A DNA stretch of 64,000 nt from Shinella lacus. Lineage in GTDB: Bacteria > Pseudomonadota > Alphaproteobacteria > Rhizobiales > Rhizobiaceae. Positions 17,255-25,398 of the stretch are shown piece after piece (position 1 is the first letter of the stretch; each line of letters starts with the position of its first letter). The position numbers and the translations under genes were made by a program. The stretch is taken from positions 372,001-436,000 of the forward strand of contig NZ_WHSB02000004.1 in the NCBI RefSeq assembly GCF_010994755.1. Reading direction: 5' to 3'. A model generated the notes under the pieces. It saw only the letters and a list, made by a program, of their open reading frames with translations. It had not been told where the DNA came from and made no database searches.

Positions 17255-18355
17255 ATGCCGACACCCCTCGCCCGCAAGATCAAGGCGCTGATCCGCACCA
17301 ACGGCCCGATCAGCGTCACCGACTATTTCGCGCTCTGCCTCGCCGATCCCGAACACGGCTATTACCGCACCCGAGACCCCTTCGGCCGCGCCGGCGATTT
17401 CGTCACGGCACCGGAGGTGAGCCAACTATTCGGCGAGATGCTCGGCATCTTCCTCGTCCATGCCTGGCAGAAACACGGCGGGCCTTCCGAGGTGCGCATC
17501 GCCGAGATCGGCCCCGGCCGCGGCACGATGATGGCCGACATGCTGCGCGTCATCGCCAAGCTCGCGCCGCAGCTCTATGACAGCGCGACGATCCACCTGA
17601 TCGAGACGAGCCCGAAGCTGCGCACCATCCAGCACGAGACGCTCGGCACACACGCCTCCCGCGTCACCTGGCACGACAGTTTCGAGGAACTGCCGGACGG
17701 TTTCGTCCTGCTCGCCGCCAACGAGCTTTTCGACGCGATCCCGATCCGCCAGTTCATCAAGACCACGGCCGGGTTTCGCGAACGCCTGGTTGGCCTCGAC
17801 GCCGAGGATGAACTCACCTTCGCCGCCGGTGTCGCCAGCCTCGACCCGGCGCTCATGCCGGAACATCACAAGTCCGTGCCGAACGGCACAATCTTCGAGA
17901 TCGCGCCGGCCCGCGAAGCCGTGATGGCGACGATCGGCGAGCGTATCGCCCGTTTCGGCGGCACCGCGCTGGTGATCGACTACGGCCATTTCGTCACCGG
18001 CTTCGGCGATACGTTGCAGGCGGTACTGAAACACGATTTCGACCCGCCGCTCGCCCATCCCGGCGAGGCGGACCTGACGAGCCATGTCGACTTCGAACGC
18101 CTGGCCGGTGCTGCCCTCAGTGCGGGCCTGCATGTGCACGGCATGCTGCACCAGGGTGATTTCCTCGTCGGCCTCGGCATCGGCGAACGCGCCTCCGCGC
18201 TCGGCCGCCACCGCGACGAGGCGACGCAGCAGTCGATTCTTGCCGATGTCGACCGGCTGGCAGGCTCGGGTGCGGGTAAAATGGGCGATCTTTTCAAGGT
18301 GTTAGCCGTCGGCAGCACGCAGCTCGCACTGTCTCCCTTCCGCCAGCCGGATTGA
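17255..18355 (+). CDS. MidA/NDUFAF7-family SAM-dependent methyltransferase
   Basis: A 366-residue class I methyltransferase. The start region ITDYFALCLADPEHGYY-like motif (here VTDYFALCLADPEHGYY), the GDFVTAPEVSQLFGEM block, and the SAM-binding AEIGPGRGTMMADML are diagnostic for DUF185. The mitochondrial member NDUFAF7 (MidA) methylates an arginine of complex I subunit NDUFS2. A similar role on NuoD is plausible in this alphaproteobacterium but is inference. It lies between lgt and pgeF, a gene order known from rhizobia, with an 8-bp gap to lgt. Confidence 0.92.
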   Translation: MPTPLARKIKALIRTNGPISVTDYFALCLADPEHGYYRTRDPFGRAGDFVTAPEVSQLFGEMLGIFLVHAWQKHGGPSEVRIAEIGPGRGTMMADMLRVIAKLAPQLYDSATIHLIETSPKLRTIQHETLGTHASRVTWHDSFEELPDGFVLLAANELFDAIPIRQFIKTTAGFRERLVGLDAEDELTFAAGVASLDPALMPEHHKSVPNGTIFEIAPAREAVMATIGERIARFGGTALVIDYGHFVTGFGDTLQAVLKHDFDPPLAHPGEADLTSHVDFERLAGAALSAGLHVHGMLHQGDFLVGLGIGERASALGRHRDEATQQSILADVDRLAGSGAGKMGDLFKVLAVGSTQLALSPFRQPD

Positions 18356-18456
18356 CACCGGGCCTCGGGCCGGACAACATCCGGCCCGATTTGCACCCCG
18401 AATGCCCCGGCGGAATCCTTGCCCGGCAGCCCGTCCCCAAGCCCAGCCGAGAGACC

Positions 18457-19248
18457 ATGCAGGATAAAGCGCTTCCCTCCCCGATCGAAAGCCCGCTGTT
18501 GGCGAAAGGCGCCGGTTATGCGGCGCAGCACGGCTTCTTCACCCGGGCCGGCGGCGTATCGGAGGGAATCTATCGCGGCCTCAATGTCGGTCTCGGCTCG
18601 AAGGACGCGCGCGGCAATGTCGAGGAGAATCGCGCCCGCGTCGCGCGCTGGTTCGCAGCCGCGCCGGAGCGGCTCGCCACCGTGCACCAGGTCCATTCGC
18701 CCGACGTGATCGTGGTCGACGACAGCTATGACGGCGCGCGGCCACAGGCCGACGCGCTGGTCAGCGCCACGCCCGGCATCGTGCTCGGCGTGCTGGCGGC
18801 CGATTGCGGCCCGATCCTGTTCTGCGACCCGCAGGCACGCGTCGTCGGCGCGGCGCACGCCGGCTGGAAGGGCGCGCTCTATGGCGTGCTGGAAAACACC
18901 ATCGCCGCGATGGAAGCGCTTGGCGCGAAACGCGAAAACATCCTCGCCAGCCTCGGCCCTTCGATCGGGCGTGAAAATTACGAGGTCGGCCCGGAATTCG
19001 TCGAACGCTTCCTCGCGGTCGATAAAGCCTACGAGCGCTATTTCACGCCCTCGCAAAAGGCCGGGCATGCCATGTTCGACCTGCCGGGACTGACCACGCA
19101 GCGGCTGAGCGATGCCGGGGTGACGGCAGAAAACCTCGATATCTGCACCTATCCCGACGAGGATCGCTTCTACTCCTACCGGCGCACGACCCACCGGCAG
19201 GAGCCCGATTACGGACGCCAGATTTCGGCGATCATGATAAGGGCGTAA
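18457..19248 (+). CDS. pgeF: Peptidoglycan editing factor PgeF (YfiH/laccase-domain)
   Basis: A 263-residue protein of the multi-copper polyphenol oxidoreductase-like YfiH family. The metal ligands are seen in TVHQVHSPDV, AADCGPILF and GAAHAGWKGALYG. The C-terminal DICTYPDEDRFYSYRR is also conserved. E. coli PgeF removes misplaced L-Ser from peptidoglycan precursors. The ATG at 18457 is preceded by GAGAG. The frame is open back into the methyltransferase, but that part is not family-like. It sits about 100 bp after the methyltransferase. Confidence 0.93.
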   Translation: MQDKALPSPIESPLLAKGAGYAAQHGFFTRAGGVSEGIYRGLNVGLGSKDARGNVEENRARVARWFAAAPERLATVHQVHSPDVIVVDDSYDGARPQADALVSATPGIVLGVLAADCGPILFCDPQARVVGAAHAGWKGALYGVLENTIAAMEALGAKRENILASLGPSIGRENYEVGPEFVERFLAVDKAYERYFTPSQKAGHAMFDLPGLTTQRLSDAGVTAENLDICTYPDEDRFYSYRRTTHRQEPDYGRQISAIMIRA

Positions 19249-19285
19249 GCCCACAGATTAGATGAGGACGGGGGAGAACACCGCC

Positions 19286-20437
19286 ATGGCCCTTCACTTC
19301 GACACCGAGGAATACGCCAACCGGCTCCAGCGCCTGACGTCGCGCATGCGCGAAGAGAAGATCGAGGCCATGCTGCTGTTTTCGCAGGAGAGCATGTACT
19401 GGCTGACCGGCTACGACACGTTCGGCTACTGCTTCTTCCAGACGCTCATCGTCAAGGCGAACGGCCAGATGGTGCTGCTGACGCGCTCCGCGGACCTGCG
19501 CCAGGCCCGCCACACCTCCAACATCGAAAAAATCGAGATCTGGGTCGACCGCGTCAATGCGGACCCGACGATGGACCTGAAGAACCTGCTCTCCGACCTC
19601 GACCTTCTCGGCTGCCGCATCGGCATCGAATATGACACGCATGGCCTCACCGGCCGCAATGCGCGCCTGCTCGACAACCAGCTCCAGAGTTTCGGCCAGA
19701 TCGTCGACGCCTCGGCGATCGTCAGCCGCCTGCGCCTCATCAAGAGCCCGGCCGAGATCGCCTATGTCGAGCGTGCCGCCGCCCTGTCCGACGACGCGCT
19801 GGCAGCGGCCCTGCCGCTGATCGTTCCCGGCGGCGACGAGGCGACGATCCTGGCCGCGCTCCAGGGTGCGGTGCTGGCCGGCGGCGGCGATTATCCCGCC
19901 AACGAGTTCGTCATCGGCTCCGGCGCCGATGCCCTGCTCTGCCGCTCCAAGTCCGGCCGACGCAAGCTCGATGCCGAGGACCAACTGACCCTCGAATGGG
20001 CCGGCGTCAGCGCCCGCTACCATGCGCCGATGATGCGCACCGCCCTCATCGGTACGCCGTCCAACCGCCACCGCGAGCTCTACAGCGCCTGCCGCGAGGC
20101 AATCCAGGCGATGGAAATGGTGCTGCGCCCCGGCAATACCTTCGGCACCGTCTTCGAGACCTTCGCCCGCCTCATCGACGAGCGCGGCCTTGCGCGCCAC
20201 CGGCTGAACACCTGCGGCTATTCCGTCGGCGCGCGCTTTGCGCCCTCCTGGATGGACCAGCAGATGTTCCTGCTCGGCAACCCGCAGGAGATCGAGCCGA
20301 ACATGTCGCTCTTCGTCCACACGATCATCCTGGACTCCGACACCGGCACCGCGATGACGCTCGGCCAGACCTATCTGACGACGACGGACACGCCAAAACC
20401 ACTGTCGCGCTACGGACTGGATTTCATCGAAGTCTGA
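19286..20437 (+). CDS. M24-fold (creatinase/prolidase-like) protein lacking metal ligands
   Basis: A 383-residue protein. It has a creatinase-type N-terminal domain (about 1-145, with the SQESMYWLTGYDTFGY motif) and a pita-bread C-terminal domain (about 150-383). The five metal ligands of true peptidases are not preserved. The D-x(n)-D strand reads LTLEWAG...YHAPMMRT, putting E237 and P248 where aspartates are expected. The glycine-rich histidine region reads CGYSVGARF, and SLFVHTI replaces the glutamate strand. This pattern is closer to creatinase/ectoine-hydrolase-like enzymes, which work without metal. GGGGGAGAA supports the start. The substrate is unknown. Confidence 0.85.
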   Translation: MALHFDTEEYANRLQRLTSRMREEKIEAMLLFSQESMYWLTGYDTFGYCFFQTLIVKANGQMVLLTRSADLRQARHTSNIEKIEIWVDRVNADPTMDLKNLLSDLDLLGCRIGIEYDTHGLTGRNARLLDNQLQSFGQIVDASAIVSRLRLIKSPAEIAYVERAAALSDDALAAALPLIVPGGDEATILAALQGAVLAGGGDYPANEFVIGSGADALLCRSKSGRRKLDAEDQLTLEWAGVSARYHAPMMRTALIGTPSNRHRELYSACREAIQAMEMVLRPGNTFGTVFETFARLIDERGLARHRLNTCGYSVGARFAPSWMDQQMFLLGNPQEIEPNMSLFVHTIILDSDTGTAMTLGQTYLTTTDTPKPLSRYGLDFIEV

Positions 20438-20552
20438 CGGGCCGGTGAGGGCTCACAAGATCCCGCAATTGACAGGCAATGGAGCGCCACCCATAAATCG
20501 TTGCGGGGACGGAGGAGGCAAAAAGGCCTCCCACAGGACACGGACGAAAACG

Positions 20553-21329
20553 ATGCAGGAGCTGATGACGCGGCTAGCACTGATCGGCCTCATTGCCACC
20601 CTTGCCGGCTGCAACAGCACGGATGCGCTGACGCCGCAGGTCGATGTCGGCGGCGGCAGCTTCAACTCGCCGCCCGTCACCCAGAACGACCTCGACCAGA
20701 TGAGCGCGCAGTCGACGCCGGTCACCACGACCACGCAGGAAACCGCCTTCACGCCCGCCAACGGCAACGGCACCTCGACCGGCACGGACACCGCCGGCAC
20801 GCTTGAGGCCCAGGCCGACGCGCTCGCCCGCAACAGCGGCACGCGGCGCGACACCACGCAATCCGACGCCGCCCTTGCCCGCACCACGGCGCAGCGCTCG
20901 CTGGCAGCGGAAACCTCGGTCGGCGCCGAGGAGATCGCGGCCGTCCCGACCGCTGCCGAGGCCGGCGAGACGATCCGCTTCCTACCGATCATCGGCGCGC
21001 CGGTCGAGGCGGTCACGCCGCTCTCCAAGCGGCTGGGCGCGGAAGCACGCACCAACGGCCTGACGATCCGCAGCGCTTCCGACAATTCCAGCAAATACAT
21101 CCTGAAGGGCTACTTTTCCGCGATGAACGACAATGGCAAGACGACCGTGGTCTATGTCTGGGACGTGCTCGACGGCAGCGGCGCGCGGCTCCATCGCATC
21201 CAGGGGCAGGAAAGTGTCTCGGGCACGGCATCCGATCCGTGGGCGGCTGTACCGGCACGCACGATGGAGGGCATCGCCCAGAAGACGATCCGCGAGTATC
21301 TCGACTGGCGCGGCGCCACGCGCGGTTAA
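20553..21329 (+). CDS. Putative lipoprotein, Thr/Ala-rich
   Basis: A 258-residue protein with a lipoprotein signal ending in the lipobox LAGC (cysteine near residue 20). Residues about 30-130 are low-complexity Thr/Ala/Gln-rich. The rest (about 140-258) is folded-looking, with IRFLPIIGAPVEAVTPLSKR, TVVYVWDVLDGSGARLHRI and a C-terminal DPWAAVPARTMEGIAQKTI. It is probably anchored to the outer or inner membrane, facing the periplasm. No function is assigned. Note that lgt, which lipidates such proteins, lies upstream in the same gene row. Confidence 0.75.
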   Translation: MQELMTRLALIGLIATLAGCNSTDALTPQVDVGGGSFNSPPVTQNDLDQMSAQSTPVTTTTQETAFTPANGNGTSTGTDTAGTLEAQADALARNSGTRRDTTQSDAALARTTAQRSLAAETSVGAEEIAAVPTAAEAGETIRFLPIIGAPVEAVTPLSKRLGAEARTNGLTIRSASDNSSKYILKGYFSAMNDNGKTTVVYVWDVLDGSGARLHRIQGQESVSGTASDPWAAVPARTMEGIAQKTIREYLDWRGATRG

Positions 21330-21391
21330 GCACGTCCGGGGTTTAATCACAGGCAAATGCGAAGAAACGCTTTTCCCATACGGCAAAGCCC

Positions 21392-21419
21392 TTGCATTCG
21401 CAGGCATTGCCGGTAAAAG
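21392..21419 (+). promoter_or_regulatory. Weak promoter candidate for prs
   Basis: TTGCAT (21392-21397), a 16-base spacer and TAAAAG (21414-21419), 34 bases before the prs start. A partial match to the consensus only. Confidence 0.3.
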
Positions 21420-21453
21420 GCCCCCCATCAGCATAAGCACAGGCGGACCATAG

Positions 21454-22386
21454 ATGAAGGTTTTCGCGGGCAATTCGAACCGGCTTCTGGCCGAAGCGAT
21501 CTGCAATTATCTGAATGTCCCGCTCGGCCGTGCCACGGTCAGACGCTTCGCAGACCAGGAGATCTTCGTCGAAATCCAGGAAAACGTGCGCGGCGAAGAC
21601 GTGTTCGTCGTGCAGTCGACCTCGTTCCCGACCAACGACCACCTGATGGAACTGCTGATCATGATCGATGCCATGCGCCGCTCCTCGGCGCGGCGCATCA
21701 CCGCCGTGATCCCCTATTTCGGTTACGCCCGCCAGGACCGCAAGCCGGGTCCGCGCACACCGATCTCGGCAAAGCTCGTCGCCAACCTCATCACCGAGGC
21801 GGGCGCCGACCGCGTGCTGACGCTCGACCTGCATGCCGGCCAGATCCAGGGCTTCTTCGACATTCCGACCGACAACCTCTACGCCGTGCCGATCCTGGCG
21901 CGTGACGTGAAGGAAAACTACAATCTCGAAAACGTCATGGTCGTCTCGCCGGACGTCGGCGGCGTGGTGCGCGCCCGTGCGCTCGCCAAGCGCCTCGATT
22001 GCCAACTGGCGATCGTCGACAAGCGCCGCGAACGCGCAGGCGAATCCGAAGTGATGAACGTCATCGGCGATGTCACCGGCAAGGACTGTCTGCTGATCGA
22101 CGATATCGTCGATTCGGGCGGCACGCTCTGCAACGCGGCCGAAGCGCTGCTGAAGAACGGCGCGACCAGCGTCACCGCCTACATCACGCACGGCGTGCTC
22201 TCCGGTGGTGCCGTGGCCCGCGTGACCTCCTCCAAGCTCAAGGAGCTTGTGATCACCGACTCGATCCAGCCGACCACCTCCGTCCAGTCGGCGCACAACA
22301 TCCGCGTCATCTCGACGGCCAACCTGCTCGGCGAGGCGATCAACCGCACCAGCGCGGAAGAGTCGGTATCGAGCCTCTTCGACTGA
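21454..22386 (+). CDS. prs: Ribose-phosphate pyrophosphokinase (PRPP synthase)
   Basis: A 310-residue cytosolic enzyme making PRPP from ribose-5-phosphate and ATP, feeding purine, pyrimidine, His, Trp and NAD synthesis. Signatures in order are [20 protein letters not shown], the [15 protein letters not shown] flexible loop, [14 protein letters not shown] and the PRPP-binding loop [12 protein letters not shown]. Length is standard for class I enzymes. It appears monocistronic. The PRPP user apt is about 16 kb away on the other strand. Confidence 0.97.
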   Translation: MKVFAGNSNRLLAEAICNYLNVPLGRATVRRFADQEIFVEIQENVRGEDVFVVQSTSFPTNDHLMELLIMIDAMRRSSARRITAVIPYFGYARQDRKPGPRTPISAKLVANLITEAGADRVLTLDLHAGQIQGFFDIPTDNLYAVPILARDVKENYNLENVMVVSPDVGGVVRARALAKRLDCQLAIVDKRRERAGESEVMNVIGDVTGKDCLLIDDIVDSGGTLCNAAEALLKNGATSVTAYITHGVLSGGAVARVTSSKLKELVITDSIQPTTSVQSAHNIRVISTANLLGEAINRTSAEESVSSLFD

Positions 22387-22474
22387 TTTTCCACCGTTTC
22401 GATTTCTGCCCGCGGCCGATACCGGCTCCTCGCTTTATGCGCTAAGTTCCGCATAGATTCGTTAGGGGAAATCC

Positions 22475-23044
22475 ATGATTTCGATGTCGCCATTCTTCCG
22501 CCGGCTGGCGGGCCGCCTTGCCATCCTTCTTGCCGCCGGCACGCTTGCGGCCTGCTCGGTCGAGGTCGACCAGGGCGGCAGCGGCTACAATCCGCGCCCG
22601 CCGCAAATGTGCACGCGCGAATATGCGCCGGTCTGCGGCGAGCGCGGCCGTGACCGCCAGACCTTCGCCAATGCCTGCGAAGCGCGCGCCAGCGGCTACG
22701 GCATCGTCGGCCGCGGGGAATGCCAGTTCCGCCGCCCGGATCGCGACAATGTCGGCTGGCAGGACCAGGATCAGGATCGCGACGGCTGGAGCCGTCCCGA
22801 CCGCGACAGGGACCAGAACCGCGACCGTGATCGCAATCGCAACGACAGGGACCGCCGGGATCGCGATCGTGAGGGCGACAATCGGGGCGACCGCGAGCGG
22901 CCGCGCGACCAGCGGGCCTGCACGATGGACTTCAATCCGGTCTGCGGCCGCCGCGGCAACGATCTGAAGGAGTTCGGCAATGCCTGCTCGGCCGAAGCCG
23001 CCGGCTTCCGCGTCTTCAAGTCCGGCCAGTGCCCGGTGCGCTGA
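22475..23044 (+). CDS. Lipoprotein with two Kazal-type domains
   Basis: A 189-residue protein. A signal peptide with lipobox LAAC (cysteine near 27) precedes a first Kazal-like domain (about 46-84, CTREYAPVCGERG ... NACEARASGYGIVGRGEC). A linker of about 60 residues made of RD/DR/NR repeats follows. The second Kazal-like domain is about 150-187 (CTMDFNPVCGRRG ... NACSAEAAGFRVFKSGQC). Kazal domains inhibit serine proteases in animals; in bacteria they are rare and mostly unproven as inhibitors. The start is backed by TAGGGGAAA. It is probably surface- or periplasm-anchored. Confidence 0.85.
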   Translation: MISMSPFFRRLAGRLAILLAAGTLAACSVEVDQGGSGYNPRPPQMCTREYAPVCGERGRDRQTFANACEARASGYGIVGRGECQFRRPDRDNVGWQDQDQDRDGWSRPDRDRDQNRDRDRNRNDRDRRDRDREGDNRGDRERPRDQRACTMDFNPVCGRRGNDLKEFGNACSAEAAGFRVFKSGQCPVR

Positions 23045-23121
23045 GAACGTCATTATATGAAACGACGAGCCCGCCGTTACCGCGGGTCAGACTGCTGACA
23101 CAATCCGCCAAACCTCTCCTC

Positions 23122-23198
23122 CGTCATGGTCGGGCTTGACCCGACCATCCACCCTCCGAGCGTGCAGATGGATCCTCGGCTTAAGGCCGAGGATGACG
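23122..23198. repeat. 77-bp hairpin intergenic repeat, copy 2
   Basis: It begins with CGTCAT (23122-23127) and ends with ATGACG (23193-23198). The outer stems are ATGGTCGGG/CCCGACCAT and ATCCTCGGC/GCCGAGGAT. It has the same length and module order as 13692-13768, and both copies are preceded by CTCCTC; the middle stem is not preserved here. Confidence 0.85.
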
Positions 23199-23228
23199 TC
23201 GGGGATGGAGCGAGGGTATTCTTCAGCT

Positions 23229-23603
23229 TCAACGCCCCGGCAGCGGGCAGGCCTCGCCGCCGCCGAACAGGCGCGAGCGGGTGAGGAAGCGTTTCTCCCG
23301 GCCATTGTCGAGCGAGAACATGCCGCCCCGGCCGGGCACGACATCGATGATCAGCTGCGTGTGCTGCCACACGCCGAACTGGCTCTCGCTGATATAGACC
23401 GGCACCCCGCCGATTTCGCCAAGCTTCACGTCCCGGTCGCCGACGATGTAGTCGTCCGTCGGGTAACACATCGGCGAGGAGCCGTCGCAGCACCCGCCGG
23501 ACTGGTGGAACAGGATTTTCGGATAATCCGCCTGGATTTCCCGGATCAGCGCAAGCGCTGCATCGGTCGCCACCACGCGCGGCTCGCCAGTCGTCTCGGT
23601 CAT
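23229..23603 (-). CDS. DUF779-family protein linked to aldehyde dehydrogenase
   Basis: A 124-residue soluble protein. The DUF779 signature FHQSGGCCDGSSPMC, with three cysteines close together, is followed by the VPVYISESQFGVWQHTQ strand and IDVVPGRGGMFSLDN. The cysteine cluster and histidine suggest metal or redox chemistry, but no activity is established. It lies 133 bp after the aldehyde dehydrogenase on the same strand, the usual genomic neighbour of this family. GGAGGAG sets the start at 23603. Confidence 0.88.
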   Translation of the reverse strand: MTETTGEPRVVATDAALALIREIQADYPKILFHQSGGCCDGSSPMCYPTDDYIVGDRDVKLGEIGGVPVYISESQFGVWQHTQLIIDVVPGRGGMFSLDNGREKRFLTRSRLFGGGEACPLPGR

Positions 23604-23624
23604 GCGGCTCTCCTCCAAAAGCGT

Positions 23625-23724
23625 ACCCTCTCCCCGCTGGGGGAGAGGGTCGGGCGGTTGGGCAAGGTGGGGGTCACGCCCCGGTCCGCCCGTCTGTTGC
23701 CTTCGCCCCGCAGGCGGGGAGAAG
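23625..23724. repeat. Palindromic mosaic between ALDH and DUF779 genes
   Basis: The left hairpin is ACCCTCTCCCC (23625-23635), loop GCTG, GGGGAGAGGGT (23640-23650), a perfect 11-bp stem. The right hairpin is CTTC-G-CCCCGC-AG-GCGGGG-A-GAAG (23701-23724). It fills nearly the whole gap between two genes that should be co-expressed. Confidence 0.75.
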
Positions 23725-23736
23725 GGAGGCGGTCGC

Positions 23737-25245
23737 TCAGAAGAAGCCGAGCGCCTTGGGAGAGTAGCTGACCAGCATGTTCTTGGTCTGCTGGTAGTGG
23801 TCCAGCATCATCTTGTGCGTTTCGCGGCCGATGCCCGACTGCTTGTAACCACCGAAGGCGGCGTGGGCCGGATAGGCATGGTAGCAATTGGTCCACACGC
23901 GGCCAGACTGGATGTCGCGGCCGAAATGGTAGCAGCGGTTCGCATCGCGGCTCCACACGCCGGCACCGAGGCCGTAAAGCGTGTCGTTGGCGATTTCGAG
24001 CGCTTCCGCGTCGTCCTTGAAGGTCGTGACCGAGACCACCGGCCCGAAGATTTCCTCTTGGAAGACGCGCATCTTGTTGTGACCCCGGAAGATGGTCGGC
24101 TTGACGTAATAACCGCCGGCAAGGTCGCCTTCAAGTTCGTTGCGCCCGCCGCCGGTCAGCACTTCCGCGCCTTCCTGGCGGCCGATATCCATGTAGGACA
24201 GGATCTTTTCGAGCTGTTCGGAGGATGCCTGCGCACCGATCATCGTCGCCATGTCGAGCGGGTTGCCCTGTACGATCTTCTCGACGCGCTTGACGGCCTT
24301 TTCCATGAAACGATCGTAGATCTTCTCATGCACCAGCGCACGGCTCGGGCATGTGCAGACCTCGCCCTGGTTCAGCGCGAACATCGCAAAACCTTCGAGC
24401 GCCTTGTCGAGATAGTCGTCGTCTTCGTTCATCACGTCGGCGAAGAAGATGTTCGGCGACTTGCCGCCGAGTTCCAGCGTGACGGGAATGAGGTTCTGGC
24501 TGGCATATTGCATGATCAGGCGGCCGGTCGTCGTCTCGCCGGTGAACGCGATCTTGGCGATGCGCGGGTTGGAGGCGAGCGGCTTGCCGGCTTCCAGACC
24601 AAAGCCGTTGACGATGTTGAGCACACCGGCCGGCAGCAGGTCGCCGACGAGTTCGGCCCAGAGCAGGATCGAGGACGGCGTCTGTTCGGCGGGCTTCAGC
24701 ACGACGCAATTGCCGGCGGCAAGTGCGGGAGCGAGTTTCCATGTCGCCATCAGGATCGGGAAGTTCCAGGGGATGATCTGGCCGACGACGCCGAGCGGCT
24801 CGTGAAAGTGGTAGGCGATCGTCTCATGGTCGACCTCGCCGATCGAGCCTTCCTGCGCGCGAACGCACGAGGCGAAATAGCGGAAATGGTCGATGGCGAG
24901 CGGAATGTCGGCTGCCATGGTTTCGCGCAGCGGCTTGCCGTTGTCCCAGGTTTCCGCGCGGGCGAGAAGGTCGAGATTGTCCTCCATACGCTGGGCGATC
25001 TTCATGAGGATGTTGGAGCGCTCGGTGGCCGAAGTGCGGCCCCACTTGTCCTTGGCGGCATGTGCGGCGTCGAGCGCGAGTTCGATGTCGGCGGCGTCGG
25101 AGCGCGCGATCTCGCACAGCTTGCCGCCGGTGATCGGCGTGATGTTGTCGAAGTAGCGGCCGGCGACCGGCTCCTTCCACTCGCCACCGATGAAGTTGCC
25201 GTACTTCGTCTTGTACGGGTTTTCGACGATCTTCTGATGCAGCAT
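23737..25245 (-). CDS. Aldehyde dehydrogenase (acetaldehyde/ExaC type)
   Basis: A 502-residue NAD(P)+-dependent enzyme. Class signatures are [20 protein letters not shown], the [12 protein letters not shown] cofactor region, the ELGGKSPNI glutamate and the catalytic cysteine in [11 protein letters not shown]. The C-terminal [20 protein letters not shown] is characteristic of the AldB/ExaC group, which oxidises acetaldehyde and similar short aldehydes. The start [11 protein letters not shown] is used. A GAF-Fis regulator lies directly upstream on the same strand with an inverted-repeat operator between, and DUF779 lies downstream. Confidence 0.95.
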   Translation of the reverse strand: MLHQKIVENPYKTKYGNFIGGEWKEPVAGRYFDNITPITGGKLCEIARSDAADIELALDAAHAAKDKWGRTSATERSNILMKIAQRMEDNLDLLARAETWDNGKPLRETMAADIPLAIDHFRYFASCVRAQEGSIGEVDHETIAYHFHEPLGVVGQIIPWNFPILMATWKLAPALAAGNCVVLKPAEQTPSSILLWAELVGDLLPAGVLNIVNGFGLEAGKPLASNPRIAKIAFTGETTTGRLIMQYASQNLIPVTLELGGKSPNIFFADVMNEDDDYLDKALEGFAMFALNQGEVCTCPSRALVHEKIYDRFMEKAVKRVEKIVQGNPLDMATMIGAQASSEQLEKILSYMDIGRQEGAEVLTGGGRNELEGDLAGGYYVKPTIFRGHNKMRVFQEEIFGPVVSVTTFKDDAEALEIANDTLYGLGAGVWSRDANRCYHFGRDIQSGRVWTNCYHAYPAHAAFGGYKQSGIGRETHKMMLDHYQQTKNMLVSYSPKALGFF

Positions 25246-25315
25246 GGTCTTTCCTCCCACGAAAAGGCCCCGGATGGGCCGTCGGAGAGGATGGTGCTGC
25301 GCTTCGCGCGTTCAT

Positions 25316-25366
25316 GATAGGGGCGTGCCGGCGATGGCGGCGGGGACTGTTTCAGAATTGAGACAG
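25316..25366 (-). promoter_or_regulatory. Operator and promoter candidate for the aldehyde dehydrogenase
   Basis: The inverted repeat CTGTTTCA (25347-25354)-GAAT-TGAGACAG (25359-25366) matches at 7 of 8 positions. Downstream on the minus strand (25330-25316) is CGGCACGCCCCTATC, which resembles a sigma-54 -24 element (GGCACG), but the -12 part is poor. The layout puts an activator site just upstream of a promoter. Confidence 0.5.
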
Positions 25367-25398
25367 AGCGATGCGACAGGCTGTGCTGCGCCGCAGCA

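Noticed and set aside
20445-20552. Longer N-terminus for the lipoprotein at 20553
   Set aside because: It would bury the signal peptide and lipobox 36 residues inside the protein.
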